Source: Delphinapterus leucas
Taxonomy: Eukaryota; Chordata; Mammalia; Artiodactyla; Monodontidae
Reading direction: 5' to 3'
DNA: 64,000 bases
Assembly (NCBI RefSeq): GCF_002288925.2
Contig: NW_022098036.1
Coordinates: forward strand, 45,796,218-45,860,217
Part shown: positions 38,205 to 51,350 of the stretch, in pieces
How the letters are laid out: the number at the start of each line of letters is the position of its first letter
Position numbering within the stretch: the stretch's first letter is position 1
The notes under the pieces: model-generated
What the model was told of the DNA's origin: nothing
Database searches by the model: none
The model's input: the letters and a program-made list of their open reading frames with translations, nothing else
Program-made: the position numbers and the translations under genes

Positions 38205-39536
38205 CTGATTTTATTTATTTACTTATTATTAGTTATCTATTTTATACATATTATTGTATATATTCAATCCCAATCTCCCAATTCATCCCCCCACCCCCCG
38301 CTTTCCCCCCTTGGTGTCCATACATTTGTTCTCTACATCTGTGTCTCTATTTCTGCCTTGCAAACCAGTTCATCTGTACCGTTTTTCTAGATTCCACATA
38401 TATGTGTTAATATACGATATTTGATTTTCTCTTTCTGACATACTTCACTCTGTATGATAATCTCTGTGTCCATCCACGTCCCTACAAATGACCCAATTTC
38501 ATTCCTTTTTATGGCTTAGTAATATTCCATTGTATATATGTACCACATCTTCTTTATCCATTCGTCTGTCAATGGGCATTTAGGTTGCTTCCATGTCCTG
38601 GCTATTGTAAATAGGGCTGCAATGAACATTGGGGTGCATGTGTCTTTTTGAATTATGGTTTTCTCAGGGTATACGCCCAGTAGTGGGATTGCTGGGTCAT
38701 ATGGTAATTCTATTTTTAGCTTTTTAAGAAACCTCCATACAGTTCTCCATAGTGGCTGTATCAATTTACATTCCCACCAACAGTGCAAGAGGGTTCCCAT
38801 TTCTTCACATCCTCTCCAGCATTTGTTGTCTGTAGATTTTTTGATGATGGCCATTCTGACCAGTGTGAGGTGATACCTCACTGTAGTTTTGATTTGCATT
38901 TCTCTAATAATTAGTGATGTTGAGCAGCTTTTCATGGGCTTCTTGGCCATGTGTATGTCTTCTTTGGAGAAATGTCTATTTAGATCTTCTGCACTTTTTT
39001 TATTGGGTTGTTTTGTTTTTTTAATATTGAGCTGCATGAGTTGTTTATATATTTTGGAGATTAATCCTTTGTCCGTTAATTTTTTTGCAAATATTTTCTC
39101 CCATTCTGAGGATTGTCTTTTCATCTTGTTTATAGTTTCCTTTGCTGTGCAAAACTTTTAAGTTTCATTAGGTCCCATTTGTTTATTTTTGTTTTTATTT
39201 CCATTACTCTAGGAGGTGGGTCAAAAAAGATCTTGCTGTGATTTATGTCAAAGAGTGTTCTTTGTATGTTTTCCTCTAAGAGTTTGTAGTGTCCAGTCTT
39301 ACATTTAGGTCTTTAATCCATTTTGAGTTTATTTTTGTGTGTGGTGTTAGGGAGTGTTCTAATTTCATTCTTTTACATGTCGCTGTCCAGTTTTCCCAGC
39401 ACCACTTATTTAAGACAGTGTTTTCTCCATTGTATATCCTTGTTTCCTTTGTCATAGATTAAGTTGACCATAGGTGTGTGGGTTTATCTCTGGGCTTTCT
39501 ATCCTGTTCCATTGATCTATATTTCTGTTTTTGTGA
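38205..39536 (-). mobile_element. 5'-truncated L1 with ORF2 C-terminal remnant, nested in an LTR
   Basis: A 202-codon minus-strand frame (39124-38516) is the C-terminal part of L1 ORF2, with [17 protein letters not shown] and ending [12 protein letters not shown]. It is followed by 3' UTR. AGGAGGCTGATTTT and AGGAGGCTGGTTTT flank it as a target duplication. The reverse transcriptase core is absent, so it is inactive. Confidence 0.88.
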
Positions 39537-39723
39537 GGAGGCTGGTTTTAAATGTCTAACCTGGAGCCCATGTATCTCCTCTCTCAGGAGATGTGAACAG
39601 GAGACTAGTCGTAAGTGTCCGGCCTGAAGCCCACTTTTTCCTGCGCCGTGAAATGTAAACAGGAGGCCAGTTGTAAATGCCTAGTTTAGGGCCCATCTAT
39701 CTCCTGTCTTAGATGTTTATGAA
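39535..39723. repeat. Three tandem ~62-bp units
   Basis: Units begin AGGAGGCTGGTTTTAAATG, AGGAGACTAGTCGTAAGTG and AGGAGGCCAGTTGTAAATG. They are diverged from each other by roughly a quarter. Confidence 0.75.
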
Positions 39724-40560
39724 GCCAGGAGTTTATAGCTTAGGTATTGAGAGATAATTATCTGATTTTCAGAGCCAGAATGGCCTTATATGTGCAAAAA
39801 ACAAAATTATAACACAAATTAGGAGTGAGTCTGTGTCCAAGTTTTATTAAAGTTCTTAGTGAGAGAACCATGAATAAAAAGACCTGATTCCACAAGTGCT
39901 TATAGGAAAAAGATATAAATGTACAGATAGCAAAATAAAATATTGGTAGAGTTGGTACAACAATTGGGGGTTAATTTTTCTTCTAGGCTATGAACTCGTA
40001 ACACCTCTTTTATTTCTGTAGGTTAACCTCCAACACACAGGAGTGTAAACCATATGAGCCTTTTCTCATATAGATTTATGGATTGCTAGGTAAATATGCT
40101 GTGACAACAGTTACCTTCTTCAAGAGTGTCAGATAAGTGTCTACTAGAAAATGCTCTCGCATGATAGAGAAAAAGAGATCTAGCAATGGTTTTTTTTTTT
40201 TTCTAAAATTGGAACAGCTTTCTCTTTTACAGTGTTGCTAATGAATGACCACGGCATTTAAAACTGCCTTTTCCAAGGTAAAGATATACATACAAGTGAC
40301 TTGTATGCAAATGACTTTGTATCATGCAAGAGCTCAGGCCCTATTGTTTTCTAACTCATCAGTAGTTATTCCTCCAAGCCAGAAATGTCAAACAGGTTTT
40401 AGAAAATTTACCAGGTTTACTGAAACTTAAGACTCTATCCTTCAACTTTCCTGCTTATTTTCCTCAAAGCTTGTTACGGAATGAAGACTGGCTGAGAATG
40501 AATCAGTAATATTTAGAGTAGTCTAATGTAGTGATCTTCAAACTAAGGAACAGATAGGTA

Positions 40561-40768
40561 TTTTTTTTTTTTTTTTGTGGTACGCGGGCCTCTCACTGTT
40601 GTGGCCTCTCCCATTGCGGAGCACAGGCTCCGGACGCGCAGGCTCAGCGGCCATGGCTCACGGGCCCAGCAGCTCCACGGCATGTGGGATCTTCCCGGAC
40701 CGGGGCACGAACCCGCGTCCCCTGCATCGGCAGGAGGACTCTCAACCACTGCGCCACCAGGGAAGCCC
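40561..40768 (-). mobile_element. CHR-type SINE, short subtype
   Basis: A minus-strand copy with a 16-T tail. A perfect target duplication CAGATAGGTATTTT starts at 40551 and again at 40769. Confidence 0.93.
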
Positions 40769-42339
40769 CAGATAGGTATTTTAAGGGAATCAATTTCTAG
40801 ATACTTGACTTCTCCATGTACCCTTTCCTAAAAATGATCTGTCTGAGAACCTGACTGTGGTTCTCATTTCCTAGCTCTCATTTCACAACTGTCCTTACTT
40901 TACATGGAATCTTTGCAGCATTGCTCTGAGGTTTGAGAGCATTAAGGAAAGGGCTATTTTTTTTTTTTAACCGATGTCAGGAAAGCATTTAATCAAAGCA
41001 CTTAGATCTGACCTCAGTCATTTTATTAAGAAATGCACTTCCAAAAATCTTTTTTGCCTTTTATGTTAAAAACCTTTAAAAATTATAATGTATTTAAGTT
41101 GTTTTCATCAAACATGCATTACTAATAATTTTATTTACAAATCAATCCAGAAAAAAATAACAATTAGAGCAATATGATCAGGGGAAACAAAAAATTTCAA
41201 TTTCACACATATTTTTGTTGCAGACATTTTTGGTGATCAGTAAAAGACGTTTAAAGAAAAAATATATTAAATTTTGCAGGAGAAGTTGAATGGAAATATT
41301 ATTGTAAGGAAAAAAGTAGTGATATGAAACCTTCAATTGTTAATGAAGAGTTCATGAATTTTAATTGGATGTTGATAGATATCAAATAACTTTGTTATTA
41401 AGATTTCATTGCATATATACAAGCTATTATGAGTTTTATTTGAAAATGTCAATATTTATAATACAGCAGAATTTATAACCTTTATAACTACTTAAACATT
41501 TAAAATAATTGTAAAATATTTTAGTAGTCATCTTAAAAATGTGTGAAGGTTTTACAGTTTTCCAAAGTCTGACTGTCATCTATCTAATGTGCTGGTTGGC
41601 CTACAAACATGAACATGATTTGATGACAGTGCAGCAGAATTACTGGCAATGTCTGTTTATGGTTAATCCTCCAACCATTCTTTAAGTTTATATATTCTAT
41701 AGACTGGTGAAAAATATCAGTCACGGAAATTCATGTGACTTCTCCAGTGTTTCCCCTTAAATCTGAATCTGAATGAAGCAAGACAGGACAAAAGACTTTT
41801 AGATCTGACATCACTCACCTTTCTGAAACTGCAAATGTTCTATGCAAGAAATTATCAAACAGTGTAATTCTGAGTTTCTAGAGAAGGTTATCTGAATCAG
41901 CCTCCCTGTTAAGCAGAAAGTGTTTCCTCCTGCCAAGAGGTTTAAACTTCTGTTGCTGTAGTCAGTGGAAAGTGCCCATTTCTGGTGTCGCAGAGAGAAT
42001 GAAGCTTCCAAAGAGAAGTGAGACAAAGAGCTGAGTTAAGAGAGAAAGGACATTAAATTTCCGTACTGCTGGTTTTGTTAGCAACCAAAGCAGGCTACCA
42101 GTGTTAGCAAAGCATATTAGTAGGAATCAAAATATCCATAGGAATTAATTAATGTGGTCTCAACACCTAAAGGTTCTACTGTGACCAAGTTCTTAAGCAA
42201 AGACTAAGCTTAATATAAGCACATGTGATACTTTGATTTATAATAAGAAATATATATTTGATCTTCATTCCATTTCTGGCATAGAGCATCTAAAGTTCTT
42301 GGTATTTCTTGTGGCAAGAGTCTTAAAGATGTCTTATAT

Positions 42340-42930
42340 TATGTCAGTGAGGTGACTTTTGGAAAGCACCTAAGGATGGGGGTCTAGTTGACAGAGGAGC
42401 CAACCTGGTGATTAGAGGGTTGGAACTTTTAGGCCTACCCCCCTGACCTCCAGGGAGGGGACAGGGGCTGTTGAATCAACTGCCAATGGCCAATGATTTA
42501 ATCAATCCTATCTAAGCAAAGAAATCTCTATAAAACCTTAAGGCCAGGGTTCAGAGAGTTTCTGAGTTGGTGAACAGGTGAAGATTCTGGGAGAGTGGTG
42601 TGCTCAGGAAAGTTTCTTCATTAGCCTGCATCAGCTCACTCTTACCTAGTAGACTATTTGTTATAGTATGGTATTGTATATGTTGTGTTTCCTTCTAGGC
42701 AGAGATGATATTAAAAACTTTTAACCCAATGTTTAATCATCCGTTTGTTGTTTGGTATGGATATCAGAACAGACACAGGTTGTAGGGAGAGAGTGAGAGT
42801 GTTAGAACAGAATCCTGGTGGGGACTCCCAGCTATGCCAAACATTTACTCTTCAGTTGCTGGGTCGTGGATAAGCTTGGGAGAGGAACCAAGACAGCCAA
42901 TATGGCAGGGGTTGAAAGCGAGCATGTAAG
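42340..42930 (+). mobile_element. Ancient LTR-like repeat
   Basis: AATGGCCAATGATTTAATCA, CTCTATAAAACCTTAAGGCC and GGTTCAGAGAGTTTCTGAG resemble a known mammalian LTR. The TATAAAA-type box fits an LTR promoter. Confidence 0.45.
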
Positions 42931-45593
42931 GGACCATTGAGAAATGGCTAGTTGCCAACTAGCATGGTGGTATTTCCATTTTTAACAACCAATAAGGGTT
43001 TTATAGTGTATACTCAGGGAATGTCAGCTCCGTATCTAGTAGCTAACTTTGCCTAAAATTCATGTGAAGTGTCAGCAGGTGGGATAGTGCCCTAGTAGAT
43101 TCATTGTTCCCAGATGTTATTAACTGAGGGTATATGATATACCTTTACATTCATTATTCTAAATAGAATTATTTGCTTAAACAGCTTTTAAATTATGTAA
43201 CCATCTTAAACAATCAACTCTGCTTTAAAAAGATGAACTTCTATGGAATGGGGTTAATCAAACTTTCTACCACCTTAACATACCTTGTGGTTATGAAACA
43301 CTCCCGCAGTGACAGTGTAACTATGGTAGTTCTCAGGGTTTGAGGGTGAGGGCTGTAGTCTTAAACTCCTAGGTGATTGCTACATGCCACTTCTACCCTA
43401 TTGATCTAGAACAGTAGGAAGAAAAAGCACAAACATACAACTTACGACATTTAGCACTAATTTTTGTACTGTCAATGTTGATTCCCTTTTCCATTAGGAC
43501 TTTCAAAAGAAAGAAAAAGAATTCTTGGCTAATTTGTCTTTCCCTGATTTTTCATGGAAACCCCTGAACTGGACAATAGTTAAGCTGCTTGGTTTCACTT
43601 GATGTTCATGTCCCTCAGAACAGATTTCGTCATAGCCACACCTGTATTTTATTTTATTTATTTTATTTTTAATTAGTTTTTTTGCATGAATCCCAAAAGA
43701 GGTCCTCCCTGCCTCTGTAAAGTAGGAAAGAAGTAGACTATCATATCCATGCATCTTTTCATTTGGTGGAGGTAGGAAGGACCCTATAATCTTTATTATT
43801 TTCGTTATTATTTTAAATTTATTATTATTATTATTATAGTTCTCACACTATTTAAAAAAGTGAAACTCTCCTTCCCTTTTCCAGTCCTCCCATAGAAATG
43901 TACATGTAAAATTTTTTCTACTACATATTATTTTAGTCAGTTACAGGAATTATATACTAATAACCATTCTTAACATTGGCACTTTTTCTAGACTGACTTA
44001 AATCTTAGCAATAGGATTCTACCTATTTGATTTCTCAGAAAATTTATAACCTTGATCACAAAAATTTAAAACACTAAATAGAAACTTTAACAAGGATTTT
44101 AAAATAGAGATTGGAAATGGCTTTCTCATCATCTCTCATAGTATATGCTACAGCAATTGGATATATACAAAGTTGTTAGAAAATGGCAATCATTAGTTTC
44201 AGAGAACACCAGGAACTCAGAGGTGCAGATTCAGTTTTACAGTTCATGTGCTGTGTAACTGATTGGAGAAATTGTAAAACATTTTACGAATTATAAAATG
44301 TACACAAATGTAGTTATTTAAATTTTAAGTTTAATGGGATTTTTAGAATAGGAGACGAGATCCCTGAAGGCAGGATTGTCATGAAAACTTCCCTTATTCT
44401 CTGATTTGGAGAAGAGACATATGCCAGCATTTCTAACTTTTGGGCATATGAAGACTTTCTGGAATTTAGAATAATATTGCTTCTTCTTCATTCAACAAGT
44501 GATACTCCTTATTAGAAAGAGGCTTGATCAGTAACTATTTAATTGAGGACTTTTTCTACAAAATTAAAAAAAATCGTAAGATATAGGTTTAGTCAGTATA
44601 GAATATTTTGTTCAAAGTCCAAATTATGCCTAGAATTGTACCCTGATTTCACCTTTCATTACTTATACTCTTACCCAGACTCTTTATAGCATCAGTATCA
44701 ACAGCAAGTAACATTTAAGGGTTTAATGGCCAAATACTCTGGAAAGTACTGCAAGGCACTCAAGGAAAGTAAAAGCAATGATCCGTGTTCTCCGTTCAGT
44801 ATAGTAACCCTATATAGTTGGAGATGAAAGAACATAAATATGAAACAGTGATCAACAAAGGACAGAATGTAATGAAGGTAGCCTGTAGGTCAAAAGAAAG
44901 TTTGACATGATTTCAAACGATTAGGAAAGTCTTTAGAGAAGAGGTGGCACGTGGGTTTGCCTTGAAGAGTGTCCAAGATTTGGATGAACAGAGAAAAAAG
45001 AAGAAAGAGTTTTCAAGAAGAAAGGAGAGTCTCATTCACTGTCTTCTATTATTGACCCCTACAGTGTCCGGATTGAAGTGATGACTGATTAACTACCATT
45101 CCATAGAAGTTCATCTTTTTAAAACAATGTTTATTGTTTGAGATGATTATATAAATTAAGAAGTTGGTTAACCAAATTATTTTATATTTTTAAAGGACGA
45201 TATTGAATGGAAAGGTACATTAAGCACCCTCAGTTAATCACATCTGGGAACAAATGAATCAAGTACCCGATGACAATACACATGAATTATAGGCAGAGTA
45301 ACTACTCCTCACACAGTTGATATGTTATGAGTATGTGCTATGAGACCCATACTGGCTGTTAAATATAGAAATACTTCCACACTCATTGGCAATTCATCGC
45401 CTCTGAAAGTGCTCTCCTCCAGTATCTACCATGCATTACCCAGATTTACCCAGGATTCAGCAACTAAAGAGTTAATGCCTAGCATAGCAGGGGGTCCCCA
45501 CCAACCATCTCTTCTGGAAATCTGACCCTCCCCTGTCTGTTCTGGTGGATCTATGCCCTTAACGAAACAGGTGATTAAATATTGGGCTGTTTT

Positions 45594-45632
45594 GAATATC
45601 CTGGGATATTGAGGATATCCTGGGATACTGAG
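45594..45632. repeat. Two-unit ~20-bp repeat with GGATATCC core
   Basis: ATATCCTGGGATATTGAGG is followed by ATATCCTGGGATACTGAGA. Confidence 0.75.
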
Positions 45633-46229
45633 AGCCTTTTTGCCGTGCTCACAGAGCACTTGGAATCTCCCAGAACCCCTGACCCTGAGGCATCTACTCC
45701 CCCCCGCCCCCCGTCACCTGCCCTCTACCCCCTTTCCCCCTTCTGGAAAGAATCAGTAACACAAGTGATGAACTCTGGAAAATCACTATTTCCAAACCAT
45801 GTCCCAGGAGCAACAAGGCTGAGGTCCAAGAATTTTGTGGATACTGTGCTGCCCCACATCCTCTTCCTAAATTCAACTGTGAAACCACAAGTTTGGTGTC
45901 AGCCCCACAGCAAAACTGTGCTTGTAAAATCCAGTGAGGTCTCAATTTCCTCATCATAGTTCTTTCTCTCTCCCGAGCCTCTCACCCAAATCTACCTTGA
46001 TCCTGTTTTCCTGATTTTGTGTTAGTTTTGTTTCAGCAACCAATGTAGTTTTTCATACATTCCAAGCACCAGCAACTCTGGGGCTCTGTCACTGAGCACT
46101 GTGACAGGAGGGGTGACCCTCAGAACTTCCATTTTCTCTAAGTCTTTCCTCTCAAAACATAAATGTGATAAAAATACTGAGTGTCTACATTTTATGGTGG
46201 TGTCTTTGCTAGTACATTTCTTTTTTTCA

Positions 46230-47217
46230 GCCTTTCTTAGATATAATTGACATATAAAATTTTAAGATATTTAAAGTGTACATCGTGGTGATTTATGTAT
46301 AGATAGATATTCTGAAAGGATTCACCTTATCTAGTTGATTAACACATTCATGACCTCACATATTTATCTCTTTTTCTTGCTGAGAACATTTAAGTTCTAC
46401 TTTCTTAGCACATTTCAATTACACAATGTTATCGACTGTGGTCACCATGCTTAATGTTAAATCTTCAGACTTTATTCATCTTATAGCTGAAATTTTGTAC
46501 ACTTTACCAACCTCTTCCTATTTCCTCCACAACTCAGCCCTGGCAACCACTTTCCTACTCTCTGTAGGAAAACAAACAAGTCACACACAAAATTTTGACA
46601 TTTTTTTCCTTTTTAGATTCCACATATAAGTGACACCATGCTGTATTTGTCTTTTCTGGCTTATTTTACTTACACAGTGCTCTCCAGGTCCATCCATGTT
46701 GTCGCAAATGGCAGGATTTCTTTCTTTCTCCTGCTGAATCATATTCCATCGTACATATGTTCAGCTTCTCCTTTATCCAGGCAACTAAGGATGGACACTT
46801 AGGTTCTTTCCATATCTTGGCTATTGTGAATAATGCTACCATAAATATGGGAGTGCAGATATTTCCTTGATATCGTTTTCATTTTGTTTGTATATGTGCC
46901 CAGAAGTGGGGTTGCTGGATCCGATGGTAATCCTATTTTTATTTTTTTGAAGAGCCTCTACGTTGTTTTCCATAGTGACTGCACCAATTTACATTCCCAC
47001 CAACAGTGCATAAGGGGTTCCCTTTTCTCCACATCCTAACCAACACTTATGTCTTGTCTTTTAGATGACAGCCATTCTAATAGGTGTGAGGTGACATTTC
47101 ATTGTGGTTTTGATTTGCATTTTTCTGATGATTAGTGGTACTGAGCACGTGTTCATGTGCCTGTTGGCCATTGCATGCCTTCTTCGGAAAAATGTCTATT
47201 CAGTTTCTCTGTCCATT
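46230..47217 (-). mobile_element. Older L1 3' part, left of a nested insertion
   Basis: The reverse of an old L1 3' UTR (CACATATTTATCTC...) and degraded ORF2 3' sequence. It is interrupted at CTCTGTCCATT by a younger L1 and resumes at 48600. Confidence 0.75.
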
Positions 47218-48588
47218 AAAATTTTTTTTTGTTGGAGTATAGTTGATTTACAATGTTGTGTTAGTTTCAGGTGTACAGCAAAGTGAATCAGTTACACATA
47301 TACATACATCCACTCTTTTTCAGATTCTTTTCCCATATAGGCCATTACAGAGTACTGAGTGGAGTTCTCTTGCTATACACTAGGTCCTTATCAGCTATCT
47401 ATCTTACATATAGTATTGTGTATATGTCAATCCCAATCTTCCAATTTTTCCCTCCCCCTGTAACCCCCGGTAACCATAAGTTTGTTTTCTACATCTGTAA
47501 TTCTATTTTTGTTTTGTAGATAAGTTCATATGTACCCTTTTTTTAGATTCCACATATAAGCGATGTCATATATCTGTCATTCTCTGTCTGACTTACTTCA
47601 CTTAGTATGACAGTCTCTAGGTCCATCCATGTTACTGCACATGGCATTATTCCATTTTTTTATAGCTGAGTAATATTCCATTGTATATATTTATCACATC
47701 TTCTTTATCCTTTCCTCTGTTGATGGACATTTAGGTTGCTTCCATGTCCTGGCTATTGTGAATAGTGCTGCAATGAACATTGGGGTGCATGTATCTTTTC
47801 AAATTATGGTTTTCTCCGGATATATGTCCAGGAGTAGGATTGCTGGATCATATGGTAGCTCTATTTTTAGTTTTTTAAAGAACCTCCATACTGATTTCCA
47901 TAGTGGCTGTACCAGTTTACATTCCCACCAACAGTGTAGGAGGGTTCCATTTTTTCCACACCCGCTCCACCATTTATTGTTTGTAGATTTTTTGATGATG
48001 GCCATTCTGACCGGTGTGAGGTGATAGCTCACTGTCGTTTTGATTTGCATTTCTCTAATAATTAGTGATGCTGCACATCTTTTCATGTGCTTTTTGTCCA
48101 TCTGTATGGTCACCTAATCTATGACAAAGTAGGCAAGAATATACAATGGAGAAAAGACAGCCTCTTCAATAAGTGGTGCTGGGCATGAAATTAGAACACT
48201 CTCTAACACCATACACAAAAATAAACTCCGAGTGGATTAAAGACCTAAATGTAAGGCCGTATACTATAAAACTCTTAGAGGAAAACATAGGCAGAACACT
48301 CTTTGACATAAATCGCAGCAAGATCTTTTTTGACCCACCTCCTAGAGTAATGAAAATAAAAACAAAAATAAACTAATGGGACCTAATGAAACCTAAAAGC
48401 TTTTGCACAGCAAAGGAAACCATAAACAAAATGAAAAGACAACCCTCAGAATGGGAGAAAATATTTGCAGATGAAGCAACCGACAAGGGATTGATCTGCA
48501 AAATATACAAACAGCTCATGCAGCTCAGTATCAAAAAAACAAATAACCCAATCAAACAATGGGCAGAAGATCGAAATAGACATTTCTC
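47218..48588 (-). mobile_element. L1 with 5' inversion (twin priming)
   Basis: 47218-48109 is the minus-strand L1 3' end, with ORF2 C-terminal remnant ([20 protein letters not shown]). 48110-48588 is the adjoining upstream ORF2 stretch in plus orientation ([14 protein letters not shown], ending DRNRHFS). The two meet at the same ORF2 position with roughly ten bases lost. The target duplication CTCTGTCCATT is at 47207-47217 and 48589-48599. Confidence 0.88.
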
Positions 48589-48599
48589 CTCTGTCCATT

Positions 48600-49250
48600 C
48601 TTAATTGGATTTTTTGTATTTGGTTGCTTCCAAGTTTTAGCAAATGCAAATAAAGCTGCTATAAACATTTGTGTGCAGGTTTTTGTATGAATGTAATTTT
48701 CAACTCATTTGGGTAAATACCAAGGAGCTCTATTGCTGAATCATATGATAAAATTATGTTTAGTCTTGTTTGAAACTGCCAAACTGTTTTCCAAAGCGGC
48801 CGTACCATATTGCATTCCCACCAGCAATGAATGAGAGTTTCTGCTGCACCACATCCTTACTAGCATTTGGTGTTGTCAGTTTTTTGGATTTTACTCATTC
48901 TAGTAGGTGTGTAGTGGTATCTCACTGTTGATTTAATTTGAAGTTCCCTAATTATATCAATATATAATGCTTTCATACATTTATTTGACATTTGTATAAC
49001 TTCTTCGGTAAGATGTTTGTTCATATCTTTTGGCCATTTTTTAATTGGGCTTTTTATTTTCTTATTGTTGAGTTTGAGTTCTTTGTATATTTTGGATACC
49101 ACTCTTTTACTAGATACATGTTTTGCAAATATTTTCCCCCAGTCTGTGGCTTATCTTTCATTTTCTTAATTTTTATACTTTTAAAAGTCTTTGTCTTCTT
49201 TGAAAATATCCATGGTGATTTTCACATGTTGTACTCCTGGGTACATAAAT
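48600..49250 (-). mobile_element. Older L1 fragments, right of the nested insertion
   Basis: The TTAATTGGATTTTTTGTATT continuation of the host L1 is followed by a second old L1 piece (AAATAAAGCTGCTATAAAC... to the ORF2 3' region). Stops are frequent. Confidence 0.65.
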
Positions 49251-50639
49251 TGTTTCCTCTCCCTCCATGTAATTGGGAATATATTTTTGAAACATAATAT
49301 TTTTTCTTTTACATTTCCAGGCACATAACCTTATCTATATTCTTTCTATCTGTTTTGAGTGGGATGGGGAGATTAGATTACTCCCAAAGGAATGAAAATA
49401 GTTCATTTCGTCATTTAGTTCTGACATTTAATTTGGATTTTTGACTTCTCAGCAATAGAATTGTCTTGGATAACTGGTTCGTTCAAAGGTAAATTTTTTT
49501 CTAAATTATTTCATCGTATCTTTCAATATGTTGTAAGTAAGGCCTGTTAGACTTGATAGTAGAGTTTTTATGTAAGGAAAGGGTGACAGGAGGTGTAGGT
49601 GAGATAGGAATGTCAATTTTATTGGTCTCGGGAGACTGATCGAAGAAAAAGGAAGATGGAGGCAGAGCAAGGAAATCAGATGTCAGGACCCTTGTCCTTT
49701 CCCTCCCCTGTGAAAGACAGATTAACTCATGGGGTGAGGATAGGTTAGAAACATGTAGATAAATATGAGAGCACAAGAATATTGGAGAGTGGAGCACGTC
49801 TCAAAAGTCCAGGTGGGATAACCCACACCTAACGAGTTATCTACCCATGGAGAAGACCAGACTGTCTACTCAGCTACATAGACCAAAGGATCCAGAAAGC
49901 AGTGCATGGATTTGAGGCTTTTTTTCCCTCCTCAACTGACACTCAATAATTTCCCCTTATTACCCAGATGTCATCCTGGGGAAGGGGAAGTTAAGGTGGT
50001 GGAACTTCCAACAAAGCACCTAAAGAGATTGAGTCATCCAAGAGACTTTAAATCAGCCCTGACACGGAATTGAACTTTAAATGGACTGAATATTTAAAAA
50101 CATTGACACCTGAAAGGAACTCTTTAAACCTGAAGAAACTGAGGTATTGTTAATTGCAAGTTTCAGTTTCATAACGACTTAGTGGATGGGATGGTTAATG
50201 GGAAAGATCATTAGAGAAACTTTTTTCTTTACGTATCTTTCTATATGTAACTAAGTACAGTGTAAATTTGCTATCCTACTATATAAATCTCCTTTTTTCC
50301 TCCCTATGTTATTCATTAGTCCATTCTTCCATTCACCCATCCCATTGAATTGATTTGTTGAAACTACTAAATAAAATAATACATGTTATGAACCTATCAG
50401 AATGTGGGACATGTATACACAATTTGTGTTAGCCACTACTACTACTATTATTATTTGTATAATATTGTCATTATTATTAATTTTCTGCATACCATATAGT
50501 CTGTTTCCTATGAGTTACTTCAGAATCCCTAGTAAATACAACTATGGAGGAGATGGCAATGTAGAAAAGTTATCAATTTTTATTTTATCAAGTTTAATTA
50601 GAAAAACGCCATCAATTAACTTCACTCAAAAAAAACTTT

Positions 50640-50800
50640 AAAAAATCATATCTGTGAATATAGCCAATATTTTATAGTAACTATAAATGGAGTACAACTT
50701 TTAAAAATTGTGAGTCACAATGTTGTAGACCTGAAACTTACATATAATATTGTACATCAACTCTACCTCAATCAAAAAAAAAACTAGCAATATAACACTG
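50640..50800 (+). mobile_element. L1 3' terminal fragment
   Basis: Contains AAAATTGTGAGTCACAATG and ATATTGTACATCAACTCTAC, typical of an L1 3' end. Confidence 0.7.
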
Positions 50801-51234
50801 GCCAAATTAAAAAAAGTTATACCTGTGAATTTAAGAATATTGTAGGCACTATTGCTATTCAAATGAATAAAACTCAGCTTCCGACAAGTAAAGCTTGCAT
50901 TTTTGTTGGAATAAAGTAAAACATACATTTAAGTTTCATAAAGTGTTAGGTTTGTTACACTAGAAATATGCTTAGGGTTTCAGTTATGGGTTAAAAAGAG
51001 GAAGTGCTCAGTTTTAACTGGGCAAGAGGGTCAGGATAAGAATTAAGAGAAGAGGGGAAATTTGGGAACATCTTGAACAGTAGTGAAGTGGCTGAGCGGG
51101 GATGGGTATTCCACACAGAGGGAACAGAGTCCACAAAGGTGTAGGCAGGAAATAATTTCATGTGCTGATGAGATGAGAGCATAGAGTGGGAGAGGATAGG
51201 AGTGTGGCAACAAAGGAGGCTGAATTACTCATCC

Positions 51235-51350
51235 ATTAATCCATTCAACAGATAGCTCTCTACTGTTTACCCTGTCAGGCATGGAAGGTGCTGGGGATAC
51301 AGTGATGGTCTCTGCTTTGATGGACTCACATTCTGAATAATCACAGTCTT
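51235..51350. mobile_element. Ancient L2/MIR-type relic
   Basis: ATTCAACAGATAGCTCTC and GGTGCTGGGGATACAGTGAT, the same repeat type as at 35.7 kb. Confidence 0.45.

Larger units (their letters stand above)
37500..39730 (-). mobile_element. LTR-like element split by an L1
   Basis: Sequence at 37500-38204 and 39537-39730 joins across the L1. The minus strand carries AATAATAAA followed by a T-rich stretch, as in an LTR polyadenylation region. The right part consists of three tandem units of about 62 bp. The family is not identified. Confidence 0.5.
39730..46230. other. Long AT-rich intergenic region without V segments
   Basis: Contains the SINE at 40.6 kb, the LTR-like repeat at 42.3-42.9 kb and a TTA-type run at 43.8 kb. 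Overlapping frames at 45.3-46.0 kb are GC-richer but unrecognised. I found no V exon or RSS-like pair. Confidence 0.45.

Noticed and set aside
38516..39124. The longest frame of the window as a host gene
   Set aside because: It is the C-terminal part of L1 ORF2 in a truncated copy.
41806..41815. AGTGATGTCA on the minus strand, as at TRAV38-2
   Set aside because: No leader-like exon or V exon was found downstream of it.
45340..45959. Overlapping plus and minus frames of 61-125 codons
   Set aside because: No known domain, no splice context and no V or J landmarks. Composition is proline-rich from a C-run.
46045..46101. A GTTTTTC and CACTGTG pair resembling an RSS
   Set aside because: The spacing is far from 12 or 23 bp and no V exon adjoins it.
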